From the NCBI GenBank assembly GCA_017435665.1, contig JAFSEP010000063.1, positions 1 to 64,000 of the forward strand: a stretch of DNA of 64,000 nucleotides, read 5' to 3'. Made by a program: the position numbers and the translations under genes. The notes beneath the pieces are model-generated. The model had not been told where the DNA came from, searched no databases, and worked only from the letters and a program-made list of their open reading frames with translations. Numbering within the stretch: position 1 is the first letter of the stretch; every line of letters begins with the position of its first letter. The DNA is from Clostridia bacterium. GTDB taxonomy: Bacteria > Bacillota > Clostridia > Oscillospirales > Acutalibacteraceae. Shown here one piece after another: positions 7,399 through 14,821 of this stretch.

Positions 7399-8553
7399 TT
7401 ATTGACCCGTTGTAAGAGATTTAAGCATAAGCATCAATATATCGGTATACTTTATTTTTCGTATGTTTTTGTCAGAAAACAAATCGCACTCACCGATTGG
7501 CTCATTATTGATTTTAAACACCACATTGCCAAGTTTCTGCCCTTCCTCAACGGGAGCCTCAACATCTGTTGCAAGCGTAATTTCCGTTGAAATTTTATCC
7601 TTATCACCCTTTTTTAAGGTGACTTTGCCTATTTCGCTAATTGTAGGTTTTATGCTTTCTTCAATCCCCTTCAGCACCTTAACATCGGTAATCAGATCTG
7701 TGTCAACCTGAAGCTCAACAGTTTCATAATTTGCAAAGCCGTAATTCAGAAGCGTTTTTGCTGTATTGAATCTGTCATCGCTTGTTTCACTTCCCAAAAC
7801 AACTGCAACAAGATGCAGACCGTCTCTTTCGGCACTTGCGGAAAGACATTTTCCCGCCTTTGCTGTTGTACCGGTTTTAAGTCCGGTAGTTCCGTTATAA
7901 AACCTTACAAGCTTATTTGTGTTTACAAGTTCCGTTTTACCGTCTCTCAATGAATCCATCCATACGGTTGAATATTTTTTTATAAGCTCGTGCTTCAGAA
8001 GCTCCTTTGACATCACCGCTATATCATATGCGCTTGTCAGGTGGGTTTCCGTGTCATCGTCCAGTCCCGAGCAATTATCAAAGTGCGTGTCGTTCATTCC
8101 CAGCTCCTTTGCCCTATGATTCATAAGATCAACAAAAGCACTTTCGCTGCCTGATATATGCTCCCCCAAGGCACAGCAGGCATCATTGGCACTTGCAATG
8201 GCAACCGCCCTGAGCATTTCGTCAACGGTCATACTCTCCCCTTCCTCAAGCCATATCTGCGAGCCGCCCTTTGAAGCCGCATCTGCTGAAACAGTCACCT
8301 GATCATTAAGAGAAATCTTACCGCTGTCAATAGCTTCCATAACAAGAAGCAAGGGCATTATCTTAGTGACAGAGGCAGGATAAAGTCTCTCGTGTTCGTT
8401 ATGAGAGTAAAGAACCTTGCCCGTAGAAGCATCCATAAGCACTGCGGCTTTTGCTTTAATTTCCAATGAAGTATCGCTTTCGGCAAAGGCTGTAACAGTC
8501 AGCGATGACAGAATAATAAGCATTGTTAAACAATAAACAGCAATTTTTTTCAT
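7399..8553 (-). CDS. D-alanyl-D-alanine carboxypeptidase (low-molecular-weight PBP)
   Basis: A 384-residue secreted serine carboxypeptidase that trims the terminal D-Ala from peptidoglycan stem peptides. It starts with a signal peptide (MKKIAVYCLTMLIILSS, then VTAFA). The penicillin-binding motifs are in order: SVTK near residue 62 (Ser-x-x-Lys), SAN near 120 (Ser-x-Asn) and KTG near 225 (GLKTGTTAKAG). A C-terminal PBP5-like beta domain follows, with a basic amphipathic tail (IRKIKYTDILMLMLKSL) for membrane attachment. The ATG at 8553 has GAGGTG 9 bases upstream; the longer frame start would precede the signal peptide with unrelated residues. It is of the DacA/DacF type; which one cannot be decided. 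It is divergent from mtaB. Confidence 0.94.
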   Translation of the reverse strand: MKKIAVYCLTMLIILSSLTVTAFAESDTSLEIKAKAAVLMDASTGKVLYSHNEHERLYPASVTKIMPLLLVMEAIDSGKISLNDQVTVSADAASKGGSQIWLEEGESMTVDEMLRAVAIASANDACCALGEHISGSESAFVDLMNHRAKELGMNDTHFDNCSGLDDDTETHLTSAYDIAVMSKELLKHELIKKYSTVWMDSLRDGKTELVNTNKLVRFYNGTTGLKTGTTAKAGKCLSASAERDGLHLVAVVLGSETSDDRFNTAKTLLNYGFANYETVELQVDTDLITDVKVLKGIEESIKPTISEIGKVTLKKGDKDKISTEITLATDVEAPVEEGQKLGNVVFKINNEPIGECDLFSDKNIRKIKYTDILMLMLKSLTTGQ

Positions 8554-8623
8554 AAAATCTGCACCTCGTTTCCTTTTATGCTTCAAGCATATGATTTTAT
8601 ATACCGATTTATACAAAAAGGTC

Positions 8624-8652
8624 TTGAAGAAGTTTTAGATTTATCTTATAAT
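8624..8652 (+). promoter_or_regulatory. Promoter of mtaB
   Basis: TTGAAG (8624-8629), 17-base spacer, TATAAT (8647-8652), 33 bases before the mtaB start. Confidence 0.7.
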
Positions 8653-8685
8653 AAAAGCATAAAAGGATATTTAACAGAGGTAGAT

Positions 8686-9975
8686 ATGAAGATAAGTTTT
8701 TACACGCTCGGCTGTAAGGTTAATCAATACGAAACTCAGGCTATGAGTGAGCAGTTTAAAAATGCAGGGCACGAAATCGTTTCAAACAACGAAAACGCCG
8801 ATATATTTATAATAAATTCCTGCACAGTAACTGCAGGTGCAGATCAGAAAACAAGACAGACTGTCAGGAAATTCAAAAGAAACAACCCCGATTCAATCGT
8901 AATTCTCACGGGATGTATGCCTCAGGCTTATCCCGAAGATGCGAAAAAGCTGATTGAGGCTGACATTGTCATAGGCAACAGAAACAACTTCTCTGTTACT
9001 GATTTAATAGAAGATTTCCGCACATACGGAAAAAGAATCTTCAATGTTATTGCCCATAAAACCGGCGATGAATACGTCAATACTAACATCAGCACCTTCG
9101 ACGAAAGAACCCGTGCAAATATCAAAATTCAGGACGGCTGCAACAGATTCTGCACTTACTGCATAATTCCTACTTCACGTGGCAGAGTGCGCTCAAAGCC
9201 TCTAGGCGAGCTAAAAACCGAGCTTGAGCAGATTGCAAGGTCGGGCTACTGCGAGGTTGTTCTTGTTGGCATCAATCTTTCATCCTACGGTCAGGATATA
9301 GGTGCAACATTTCCCGATGCCGTTGAGCTTGCATGTAACACTGAAGGAATTGAACGTGTCCGTCTCGGCTCACTTGAGCCCGACCATCTTACCGAAGATG
9401 TTATCGCAAGGCTCGCAAGGCTTCCTAAGCTTTGCCCTCAGTTTCACATTTCTCTCCAAAGCGGCTGCAACAAGACTCTTAAAGATATGCACCGTCATTA
9501 TACTGCTGAGGAATACAGAGAGCTTTGCAATAATCTCAGGAACAGCTTTGATGACTGCACCCTCACAACAGATGTTATGGTGGGATTTCCAATGGAGACA
9601 GAGGAAGATTTCAATGAAAGCCTTGAATTTGTAAAAAGCATTGCCTTTGAAAAGGTTCACGTATTCCCCTATTCCCTAAGGCCCGGCACAAAGGCTGCAA
9701 CCTTCTCACCGCAGATTGAAAAGCGGGTTAAAGAACAAAGAGCGCATACAATGATAAAAGAAACCGAAGCAATCCGCAGAGACTTCCTTTTATCACAGAT
9801 CGGCAAAAAGGTTGATGTTCTTTTTGAAAGCACTACAAAGGACGGTTATATCAACGGTTACACAAAAAACTACACGCCCGTCAAGGTAAAAAGCGATAAG
9901 GATTTGTGCAACGAAATTCACAGAGTAAAAATTACATCGGTTTCCGATGATTTCTGTACAGGCGAACTTATATAA
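8686..9975 (+). CDS. mtaB: tRNA (t6A37) methylthiotransferase MtaB
   Basis: Radical-SAM enzyme that converts t6A37 to ms2t6A37 in ANN-decoding tRNAs. The 429-residue protein has the MTTase architecture: N-terminal UPF0004 domain with Cys residues in FYTLGCKVNQYET and INSCTVTAGAD, and a third in LTGCMPQ; a radical-SAM core with CNRFCTYCIIPTSRGRVRS (CxxxCxxC) near residue 150; and a C-terminal TRAM-like region. The ATG at 8686 is chosen because the conserved N-terminus MKISFYTLGCKVNQYE begins there with AGAGGT upstream, and the promoter lies inside the longer frame. It is followed after 22 bases by a MIF-like gene. Confidence 0.96.
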   Translation: MKISFYTLGCKVNQYETQAMSEQFKNAGHEIVSNNENADIFIINSCTVTAGADQKTRQTVRKFKRNNPDSIVILTGCMPQAYPEDAKKLIEADIVIGNRNNFSVTDLIEDFRTYGKRIFNVIAHKTGDEYVNTNISTFDERTRANIKIQDGCNRFCTYCIIPTSRGRVRSKPLGELKTELEQIARSGYCEVVLVGINLSSYGQDIGATFPDAVELACNTEGIERVRLGSLEPDHLTEDVIARLARLPKLCPQFHISLQSGCNKTLKDMHRHYTAEEYRELCNNLRNSFDDCTLTTDVMVGFPMETEEDFNESLEFVKSIAFEKVHVFPYSLRPGTKAATFSPQIEKRVKEQRAHTMIKETEAIRRDFLLSQIGKKVDVLFESTTKDGYINGYTKNYTPVKVKSDKDLCNEIHRVKITSVSDDFCTGELI

Positions 9976-9997
9976 ATTAATTTGAGGAGGAAATATT

Positions 9998-10339
9998 ATG
10001 CCGTTTATCAACACAAGAACCAACACCGCAATCACACCCGAGCAGGAAGCCTCAATCAAGGCAAAGCTCGGTGATGCAATCCGCACCCTTGGCAAAAGCG
10101 AAGGCTGGCTTATGCTTAACTTTGAGGATAACTGCCGTCTCTGGTTCAAGGGCGACAATAAGAAGAGTATTGCTATGGTTGAAATCAGCCTTTTCGGCAG
10201 AGCTAACGAAAGTGCCTACAACGATATGACAAAGCAGCTCACAACAATTCTCTCTCAGGAGCTTTCGATCAGCACCGACTGTATTTATGTAAAATACGAG
10301 GAAGTTGACAATTGGGGCTGGAACGGGAACAATTTTTAA
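9998..10339 (+). CDS. MIF/tautomerase-superfamily protein
   Basis: A 113-residue protein starting MPFINTRTNTAIT. After Met removal the N-terminal Pro would be the catalytic base of the tautomerase superfamily. The length and features such as GWLMLNFEDN and LSISTDCIYVKYEEVDNWGWNG fit the MIF (macrophage migration inhibitory factor/phenylpyruvate tautomerase) group rather than the shorter 4-oxalocrotonate tautomerases. The physiological substrate is unknown. A strong GAGGAGG site precedes the ATG. It is probably co-transcribed with mtaB and ends at the terminator at 10372-10395. Confidence 0.85.
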   Translation: MPFINTRTNTAITPEQEASIKAKLGDAIRTLGKSEGWLMLNFEDNCRLWFKGDNKKSIAMVEISLFGRANESAYNDMTKQLTTILSQELSISTDCIYVKYEEVDNWGWNGNNF

Positions 10340-10371
10340 ACGGAAAATTGAAAATGGAAAGTGGAAAATGA

Positions 10372-10395
10372 AACACGGCGATTTCTCGCCGTGTT
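10372..10395 (+). terminator. Intrinsic terminator between convergent genes
   Basis: Perfect 10-bp stem AACACGGCGA/TCGCCGTGTT with a 4-base loop and a run of T on the plus strand. It ends the mtaB/MIF transcript and probably also the BspA-like transcript from the other side. The preceding 10341-10371 is a low-complexity GGAAAA/TGAAAA purine-rich stretch that may be a genomic repeat. Confidence 0.85.
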
Positions 10396-10413
10396 TTTTG
10401 TTGTGTGGTTTAA

Positions 10414-13400
10414 TTAATAATGTGCAATACCGCAATCGCAAATCCTGTTTGTTCCGAAAATCTTATAAAAGAAGCGTAAAATCTTCCAGATAAAACCTAT
10501 AAAGCCGTCCTTATGACAGTTGCAGAAGCAGTTTTCTGCTCTGTCAGCACCGCATTCTGTGCATATTCCGCTATTATTGTAATTATGGTCAGTTTCGGCA
10601 ACATAGTCGCTTACATATGTATCACCGCAAGCACATGTATATGTTGTGTAGCCCTTTGCCGTGCAGGTTGGTGCTGTTACAACTGCATTGTATGAATGTT
10701 CAATTACGGGAATTGCTTCTGTTCTGAGGATTTCCTCGCAAACTGTACATTCAATATGTTTTGAGCCTTCTGTTGTACAGGTCGGATTGCTGTCTGTAAT
10801 CCAAACTGATTCGGTGTGACCGAGAGCAGGTGTTTCGTCTGCGATATAACTGTCTCCGCAAGCACATGTATATGTTGTGTAGCCGCCTTCTGTGCAGGTG
10901 GGATTAGTTACAGTTTCTTCGTAATCATGTGTGTGTTCATCTAAAATCTCACCAACAAAAATATATTCGCTGAAGTGATCAGTTTCAAATATCGCTTTGC
11001 CATTCACGACAACTGCATGCATATCTGTCAATTTACCGTTTGGTTCAACACGATAAATTCTGAAATTAAACGGAGCCCAACCGGCAGGTAAATCAATTTC
11101 AACTGTAACAGTCTGCTGAATTTCATAAGGAACACCGTCTCGCATTATTGTAATTTCGTGCACTTCTATTTCGGCGTTTTCCTTCAGATTCAGTTCCTTC
11201 AATCCCGGTCTTGATAACAAATCGTTTTTGTTTTCACTGTAAATCTGATAATGCTGAAGATATAATGAATCAAGAATTTCCTTTTCTTCTTTCAGGTTAA
11301 CCGAAACAACATCCTTGCAAACAAAACCGCCTTCATTGCACCTGCCGAATGTTATTGTTGTTACACCTGATTTTGAAGAATGCATCAAATCTATTATCTG
11401 ATCGGTTACATTCACATGCTCGGCAACATTAAACATAATTTCACCGGCTTTTATGTATCCGCCAACCGACGATGCGATTGCCTTTTTATCAATAAAGTAT
11501 TTTAATGCTGAATTTTCAAGGAACTCTCTGACACTGCTTTTATACATTTTTTCCAAAACCGTTATCAAAGTTTCTTCAAAATCCAATCCGGCTTCTTTAT
11601 ATATTTTTTCAGCAACATCTAACGAAAACTTGCCTATATCAACTATATTCTGTTTAGATGTCTTCTTAACGATTTCTTTTGCGTATTCTTTAACTAAATC
11701 TTCAAGAAATTCGGTTTCTTCTTTAAAGTAGTCTGTTACCTTCTTAGTTAACTCCTTAACAACATCATTCTTTTTACTTCTGTCATAATTTATAACATCG
11801 GTCACATCGCCAAGAAGCTGAAATGCAGTATCAACAGCAACCGAAATTGTTCCGTAAACCAAAGCAACAGGACAAGATAATATATCATTTGAGAACGTTA
11901 TATAACCGTTTTCAGGAACCTTTATTTCTATTTCAGATTTTGTGCTTTCAACAGAATATCGGTAGTTGTATGTATTAAGGGTCGCTATATCTACCGCACC
12001 TTTACCTAAAACAGTAAGAAAATCAAAATAGTCAGTCGGTAAAGTCTGATGCTCTTTTATCGAAACAATCTCATATATTTCTCCGTCTTGCGTATATGAG
12101 ACAATAACGCCGGGGGTACTGTTTTTATTATAAACGGTCATATTTGCAAAATAGCAATCAGCCAGCTCACTGTAAGAGTATTCAAAGTTTTCAACATACA
12201 TTCCCGAACGGCTGAAATTTGTTCCGAGTTTGCTGTTTGTTACTGGAATTTTGTCAGCTCTGTAAGTAACAGACTTCGGATAAACCTCAAAAACAAACCT
12301 ATTAAAAGTTAACGGTTCATCATTTTTTATACTAAAAATTGCCGTACCTGTTTTTAATCCTTCAATCGTCAGCTTGATTTCAGTTTCGGTTCTTTCTTCT
12401 TTAACAATTTTTGCAATACTGCTGTCACCGTTTGATATTTCAACATCTTTGACAGGCAGCTTGTTACCTTCATAGTTAAGAAGCATTATGCTGTATTCTG
12501 CTTGTTGTCCTTTTTCTATACTGTGCAAAGAATTGGTTGTAGAAGTGATTACGAAAGAGGATTGAACGGTCACTTCACAAGAAGCAGAATATTTTCCGTC
12601 CATTGTGGAAGCAGTAACTAAAGTTTTACCATACTGAATCGGGTGAACTATATGATTGTAAATACACGCAACCCTTTCATTCGATGAAGTCCATACAATA
12701 TCATCTTCTGTCACACCATCAGGATACTGAGATACAATTAAATATGGTGTTGCGTTGTTTTTAATTGTCAACTCACTATGGTTAAGTTTTAATACTTCAG
12801 GTTCTTCTTCAGGCATTTGAGAGTTGAAATGAATGGTAGCGTCGGTTAAAGATTCGTTACCACTATTAATCATAATTTTATTCCATTCTTTTACAGAACC
12901 GCTATAATAAACGTCAGTTAAGCTGTCACACCCTTCAAACGCATATGCATCTATACTTGTTACGCTGCTGGGAATCACCACACTTGTTAAGCTATCACAC
13001 CATGCAAACATAGAACGTGCTATATGTGTTACGCTGTTTCCGATCTCAACACTTATTAAGTCGTTACACTGCGAAAATGCACCATCACCTATGGCAGTCA
13101 CACTATCAGGGATTTCTACTCCTACTAACCTGCAGCAACAAAGAAACGCATATGTGCCAATGTTTGTTACACTACGAGGGAGTTCTACGCTTTTTAGACT
13201 AGTGCAATCATAAAACGCACTAAGACCTATGTGCGTTACTCCATCCGGAATTGTTATGCTCTCCAATTTTGCGCATTCTTCAAATGCATAATCAGCAATT
13301 ATCTTTGTCCCATCCTTTATTTCATAAACCGCTGGTACTTTGTTTGTAGCTTTTATTAGATAATTATTTATATAAAGAACGCCATTTTCCCAGTTTTCAT

Positions 13401-14304
13401 TGTTCGTATAGTATTTGGTTTCAGCAAACGCACTGCTTCCTATTTGTGTTACATTATCAGGTATTGTTATGTTTGAAAGTCTTCCGCAACCATAAAATGC
13501 CCCAGTACCTATGCTTGTTACACTATTAACAATTGTTATGCTCTCCAATTTCGCACATTCTTCAAATGCATAATCAGCAATTATCTTTGTCCCTTCCTTT
13601 ATTTCATAAACCGCTGGTACTTTGTTTGTAGCTTTTATTAGATAATTATTTATATAAAGAACGCCATTTTTCCAGTTTTCATTGTTCGTATAGTATTTGG
13701 TTTCAGCAAACGCACTATGTCCTATGTGTGTTACTCCGTCTGAGATTGTTATGCTTTCAAGTTTCGTACACCCATTGAAAGCATAAACACCAATATCTGT
13801 TACGCTGTCAGGGATTTCTATACTTGTTAAACTTTCACAACCATAAAACGTGTCTCCGCCTATACTTGTTATACTGTCTGGAATTTCTATGCTTGTTAAG
13901 CTGCGGCAATAAAAAAACGCACAATCACCTATGCTTGTCACTGTGTTGGGAATCTCAACACGAGACAACTTTGAACAACAATAAAATGCATAATCACCAA
14001 TACTTGTAACTCCGTTATCGATTTCCACTTCAAGAATATATTTTTCGCGAAACGGTGTGGAGTCATATTCATAATTCCACATATCGCCCTGTCCTGCAAT
14101 AACAAGTGAGCCGGTGTCCTTGCTGTACATCCACCAGACATCATCACCGCATTGACCCATAGTTGCAAGCTCATCAGCGGCACTCGCTTCAAAGCCGAAC
14201 TCCGACCAATCAATATCAAGCCCGACCAATCCGTCGAGCGGAGCTGAACAAATCAGCATTACCGCCACCATAATTGCACTGATGATTTTTTTGAAAAGCT
14301 TCAT
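10414..14304 (-). CDS. Large BspA-like leucine-rich-repeat surface protein
   Basis: A 1296-residue secreted protein. An N-terminal signal peptide (MKLFKKIISAIMVAVMLICS) is followed by the segment IDWSEFGFEASA and a cap region containing GQCGDDVWW. Next come about nine BspA-type leucine-rich repeats (units like TSIGDYAFYCCSKLSRVEIP), then a Big2-like Ig domain, a long region with predicted helices without known match, and a C-terminal set of Cys pairs (PTCTEGGYTTYTCACGDSY). The last 40 residues hold CFCNCHK, an aromatic helix and CDCGIAHY. BspA-like proteins mediate adhesion; this role is inferred. The ATG at 14304 has GGAGG 8 bases upstream. Expression is likely set by the LytTR-like site, promoter and structured leader at 14332-14616. 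Confidence 0.88.
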   Translation of the reverse strand: MKLFKKIISAIMVAVMLICSAPLDGLVGLDIDWSEFGFEASAADELATMGQCGDDVWWMYSKDTGSLVIAGQGDMWNYEYDSTPFREKYILEVEIDNGVTSIGDYAFYCCSKLSRVEIPNTVTSIGDCAFFYCRSLTSIEIPDSITSIGGDTFYGCESLTSIEIPDSVTDIGVYAFNGCTKLESITISDGVTHIGHSAFAETKYYTNNENWKNGVLYINNYLIKATNKVPAVYEIKEGTKIIADYAFEECAKLESITIVNSVTSIGTGAFYGCGRLSNITIPDNVTQIGSSAFAETKYYTNNENWENGVLYINNYLIKATNKVPAVYEIKDGTKIIADYAFEECAKLESITIPDGVTHIGLSAFYDCTSLKSVELPRSVTNIGTYAFLCCCRLVGVEIPDSVTAIGDGAFSQCNDLISVEIGNSVTHIARSMFAWCDSLTSVVIPSSVTSIDAYAFEGCDSLTDVYYSGSVKEWNKIMINSGNESLTDATIHFNSQMPEEEPEVLKLNHSELTIKNNATPYLIVSQYPDGVTEDDIVWTSSNERVACIYNHIVHPIQYGKTLVTASTMDGKYSASCEVTVQSSFVITSTTNSLHSIEKGQQAEYSIMLLNYEGNKLPVKDVEISNGDSSIAKIVKEERTETEIKLTIEGLKTGTAIFSIKNDEPLTFNRFVFEVYPKSVTYRADKIPVTNSKLGTNFSRSGMYVENFEYSYSELADCYFANMTVYNKNSTPGVIVSYTQDGEIYEIVSIKEHQTLPTDYFDFLTVLGKGAVDIATLNTYNYRYSVESTKSEIEIKVPENGYITFSNDILSCPVALVYGTISVAVDTAFQLLGDVTDVINYDRSKKNDVVKELTKKVTDYFKEETEFLEDLVKEYAKEIVKKTSKQNIVDIGKFSLDVAEKIYKEAGLDFEETLITVLEKMYKSSVREFLENSALKYFIDKKAIASSVGGYIKAGEIMFNVAEHVNVTDQIIDLMHSSKSGVTTITFGRCNEGGFVCKDVVSVNLKEEKEILDSLYLQHYQIYSENKNDLLSRPGLKELNLKENAEIEVHEITIMRDGVPYEIQQTVTVEIDLPAGWAPFNFRIYRVEPNGKLTDMHAVVVNGKAIFETDHFSEYIFVGEILDEHTHDYEETVTNPTCTEGGYTTYTCACGDSYIADETPALGHTESVWITDSNPTCTTEGSKHIECTVCEEILRTEAIPVIEHSYNAVVTAPTCTAKGYTTYTCACGDTYVSDYVAETDHNYNNSGICTECGADRAENCFCNCHKDGFIGFIWKILRFFYKIFGTNRICDCGIAHY
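13250..13434 (-). repeat. Internal direct repeat, copy 1 (in BspA-like gene)
   Basis: A 185-bp segment almost identical to 13532-13716 at an offset of 282 bp (94 codons). It encodes one LRR unit plus an insert containing YLIKATNKVPAVYEIK. Only a few bases differ between the copies. Confidence 0.85.
13532..13716 (-). repeat. Internal direct repeat, copy 2 (in BspA-like gene)
   Basis: Second copy of the 185-bp repeat described at 13250-13434, in the same frame. It points to a recent tandem duplication of a 94-residue block or to gene conversion between the two blocks. Confidence 0.85.
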
Positions 14305-14331
14305 AATTTTTTCCTCCATAAAATTAAAAAA

Positions 14332-14355
14332 GTGCGCCAACCGAAGTCAACGCAC
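14332..14355 (-). terminator. Leader terminator (attenuator) upstream of BspA-like gene
   Basis: Minus-strand 10-bp stem GTGCGTTGAC/GTTGGCGCAC with a TTCG tetraloop followed by TTTTTTAATTTT. It ends 15 bases before the GGAGG site of the gene and about 200 bases after the predicted start of transcription, so full-length transcription must pass it. AACCGA (plus 14370-14375) can pair with TCGGTT inside the stem and would act as antiterminator. Confidence 0.7.
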
Positions 14356-14378
14356 TAAAAATACATTGCTCGGTTTGC

Positions 14379-14488
14379 TGCGACACAAAACTATTTTGCT
14401 AAACATACAAGTATGCGAAAATGAGCATGTATTTTTTACATAAAAATACACACTTATATGTTCAGCAATCTTTAGTTTTTATGTCGCA
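14379..14488 (-). ncRNA. Structured 5' leader of unknown class (candidate cis-regulatory RNA)
   Basis: In the minus-strand transcript TGCGACA (14482-14488) pairs with TGTCGCA (14379-14385). Further arms follow inward: AAAACT with AGTTTT, TTGCT with AGCAA, AACATA with TATGTT, AAGTGTG with CATACTT, and an inner GTATTTTT/AAAAAATAC hairpin. Together they give a stem region of about 110 bases lying between promoter and terminator. I recognise no known riboswitch consensus. A small palindromic mobile element is the alternative. Confidence 0.5.
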
Positions 14489-14547
14489 AAAATAATTTAA
14501 CATAAATTGATTCAAAAATCAATCCCATATAAATTATTTGCAATGTA

Positions 14548-14576
14548 ATTTTATAATTTTCATCACATAACTTCAA
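14548..14576 (-). promoter_or_regulatory. Promoter of BspA-like gene
   Basis: Minus-strand TTGAAG (14571-14576), 17-base spacer, TAAAAT (14548-14553). The leader to the ATG is about 235 bases. Confidence 0.6.
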
Positions 14577-14586
14577 TATTTCAGGA

Positions 14587-14616
14587 ACGAACGGTCGTTT
14601 AAACGGAATGAACGGT
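14587..14616 (-). promoter_or_regulatory. LytTR-type direct-repeat operator
   Basis: Minus-strand repeats ACCGTTCAT (14608-14616) and ACCGTTCGT (14587-14595) with a 21-bp period, ending exactly 10 bases before the -35 box. Both fit the LytTR response-regulator pattern [TA][AC][CA]GTTN[AG][TG]. The same arrangement precedes the gene at 57621-60710. Confidence 0.55.
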
Positions 14617-14641
14617 CGTTTTTGCTGAAAATTTTAAAAAA

Positions 14642-14767
14642 CCCCTTCCGACTTCGGCGTGCCGAAGTCACCTTCCACTGAAGGGGGACGGCTTTAATTC
14701 ATATAATTCGGGTCAAAACAAAAAAAGCTTCCCCTTTCAGGGGGAAGTGGCAAATGCGAAGCATTTG
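14642..14767. repeat. Palindromic (REP-like) intergenic element
   Basis: Several nested palindromes: CCCCTTC/GAAGGGG enclosing GACTTCGGC/GCCGAAGTC (14642-14686), CTTCCCC/GGGGAAG (14728-14747) and CAAATGC/GCATTTG (14751-14767). The minus strand runs into TTTTTT after the first. There is no coding frame. This is the style of short repeated extragenic elements in gut Clostridia; copy number cannot be judged from one window. Confidence 0.5.
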
Positions 14768-14787
14768 ACGATAGGGGCATAAATTTA

Positions 14788-14811
14788 AACACGGCGGAAA
14801 ACCGCCGTGTT
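14788..14811. terminator. Terminator after the nine-gene Ile T-box operon
   Basis: Perfect 10-bp stem AACACGGCGG/CCGCCGTGTT with loop AAAA, 10 bases beyond the aminotransferase stop. On the minus strand it is followed by TTTAAATTT; on the plus strand by TTTTT. Confidence 0.75.
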
Positions 14812-14821
14812 TTTTGCTTGG

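Noticed and set aside
10414..14304. Dockerin, cohesin or LPXTG anchoring in the BspA-like protein
   Set aside because: No calcium-binding dockerin repeats and no LPXTG plus hydrophobic tail; the C-terminus has a different Cys/aromatic tail.
14332..14355. Hairpin as the terminator of the upstream nine-gene operon
   Set aside because: That operon already has a perfect hairpin at 14788-14811, and a promoter lies between the two hairpins, so this one belongs to the leader of the BspA-like gene.
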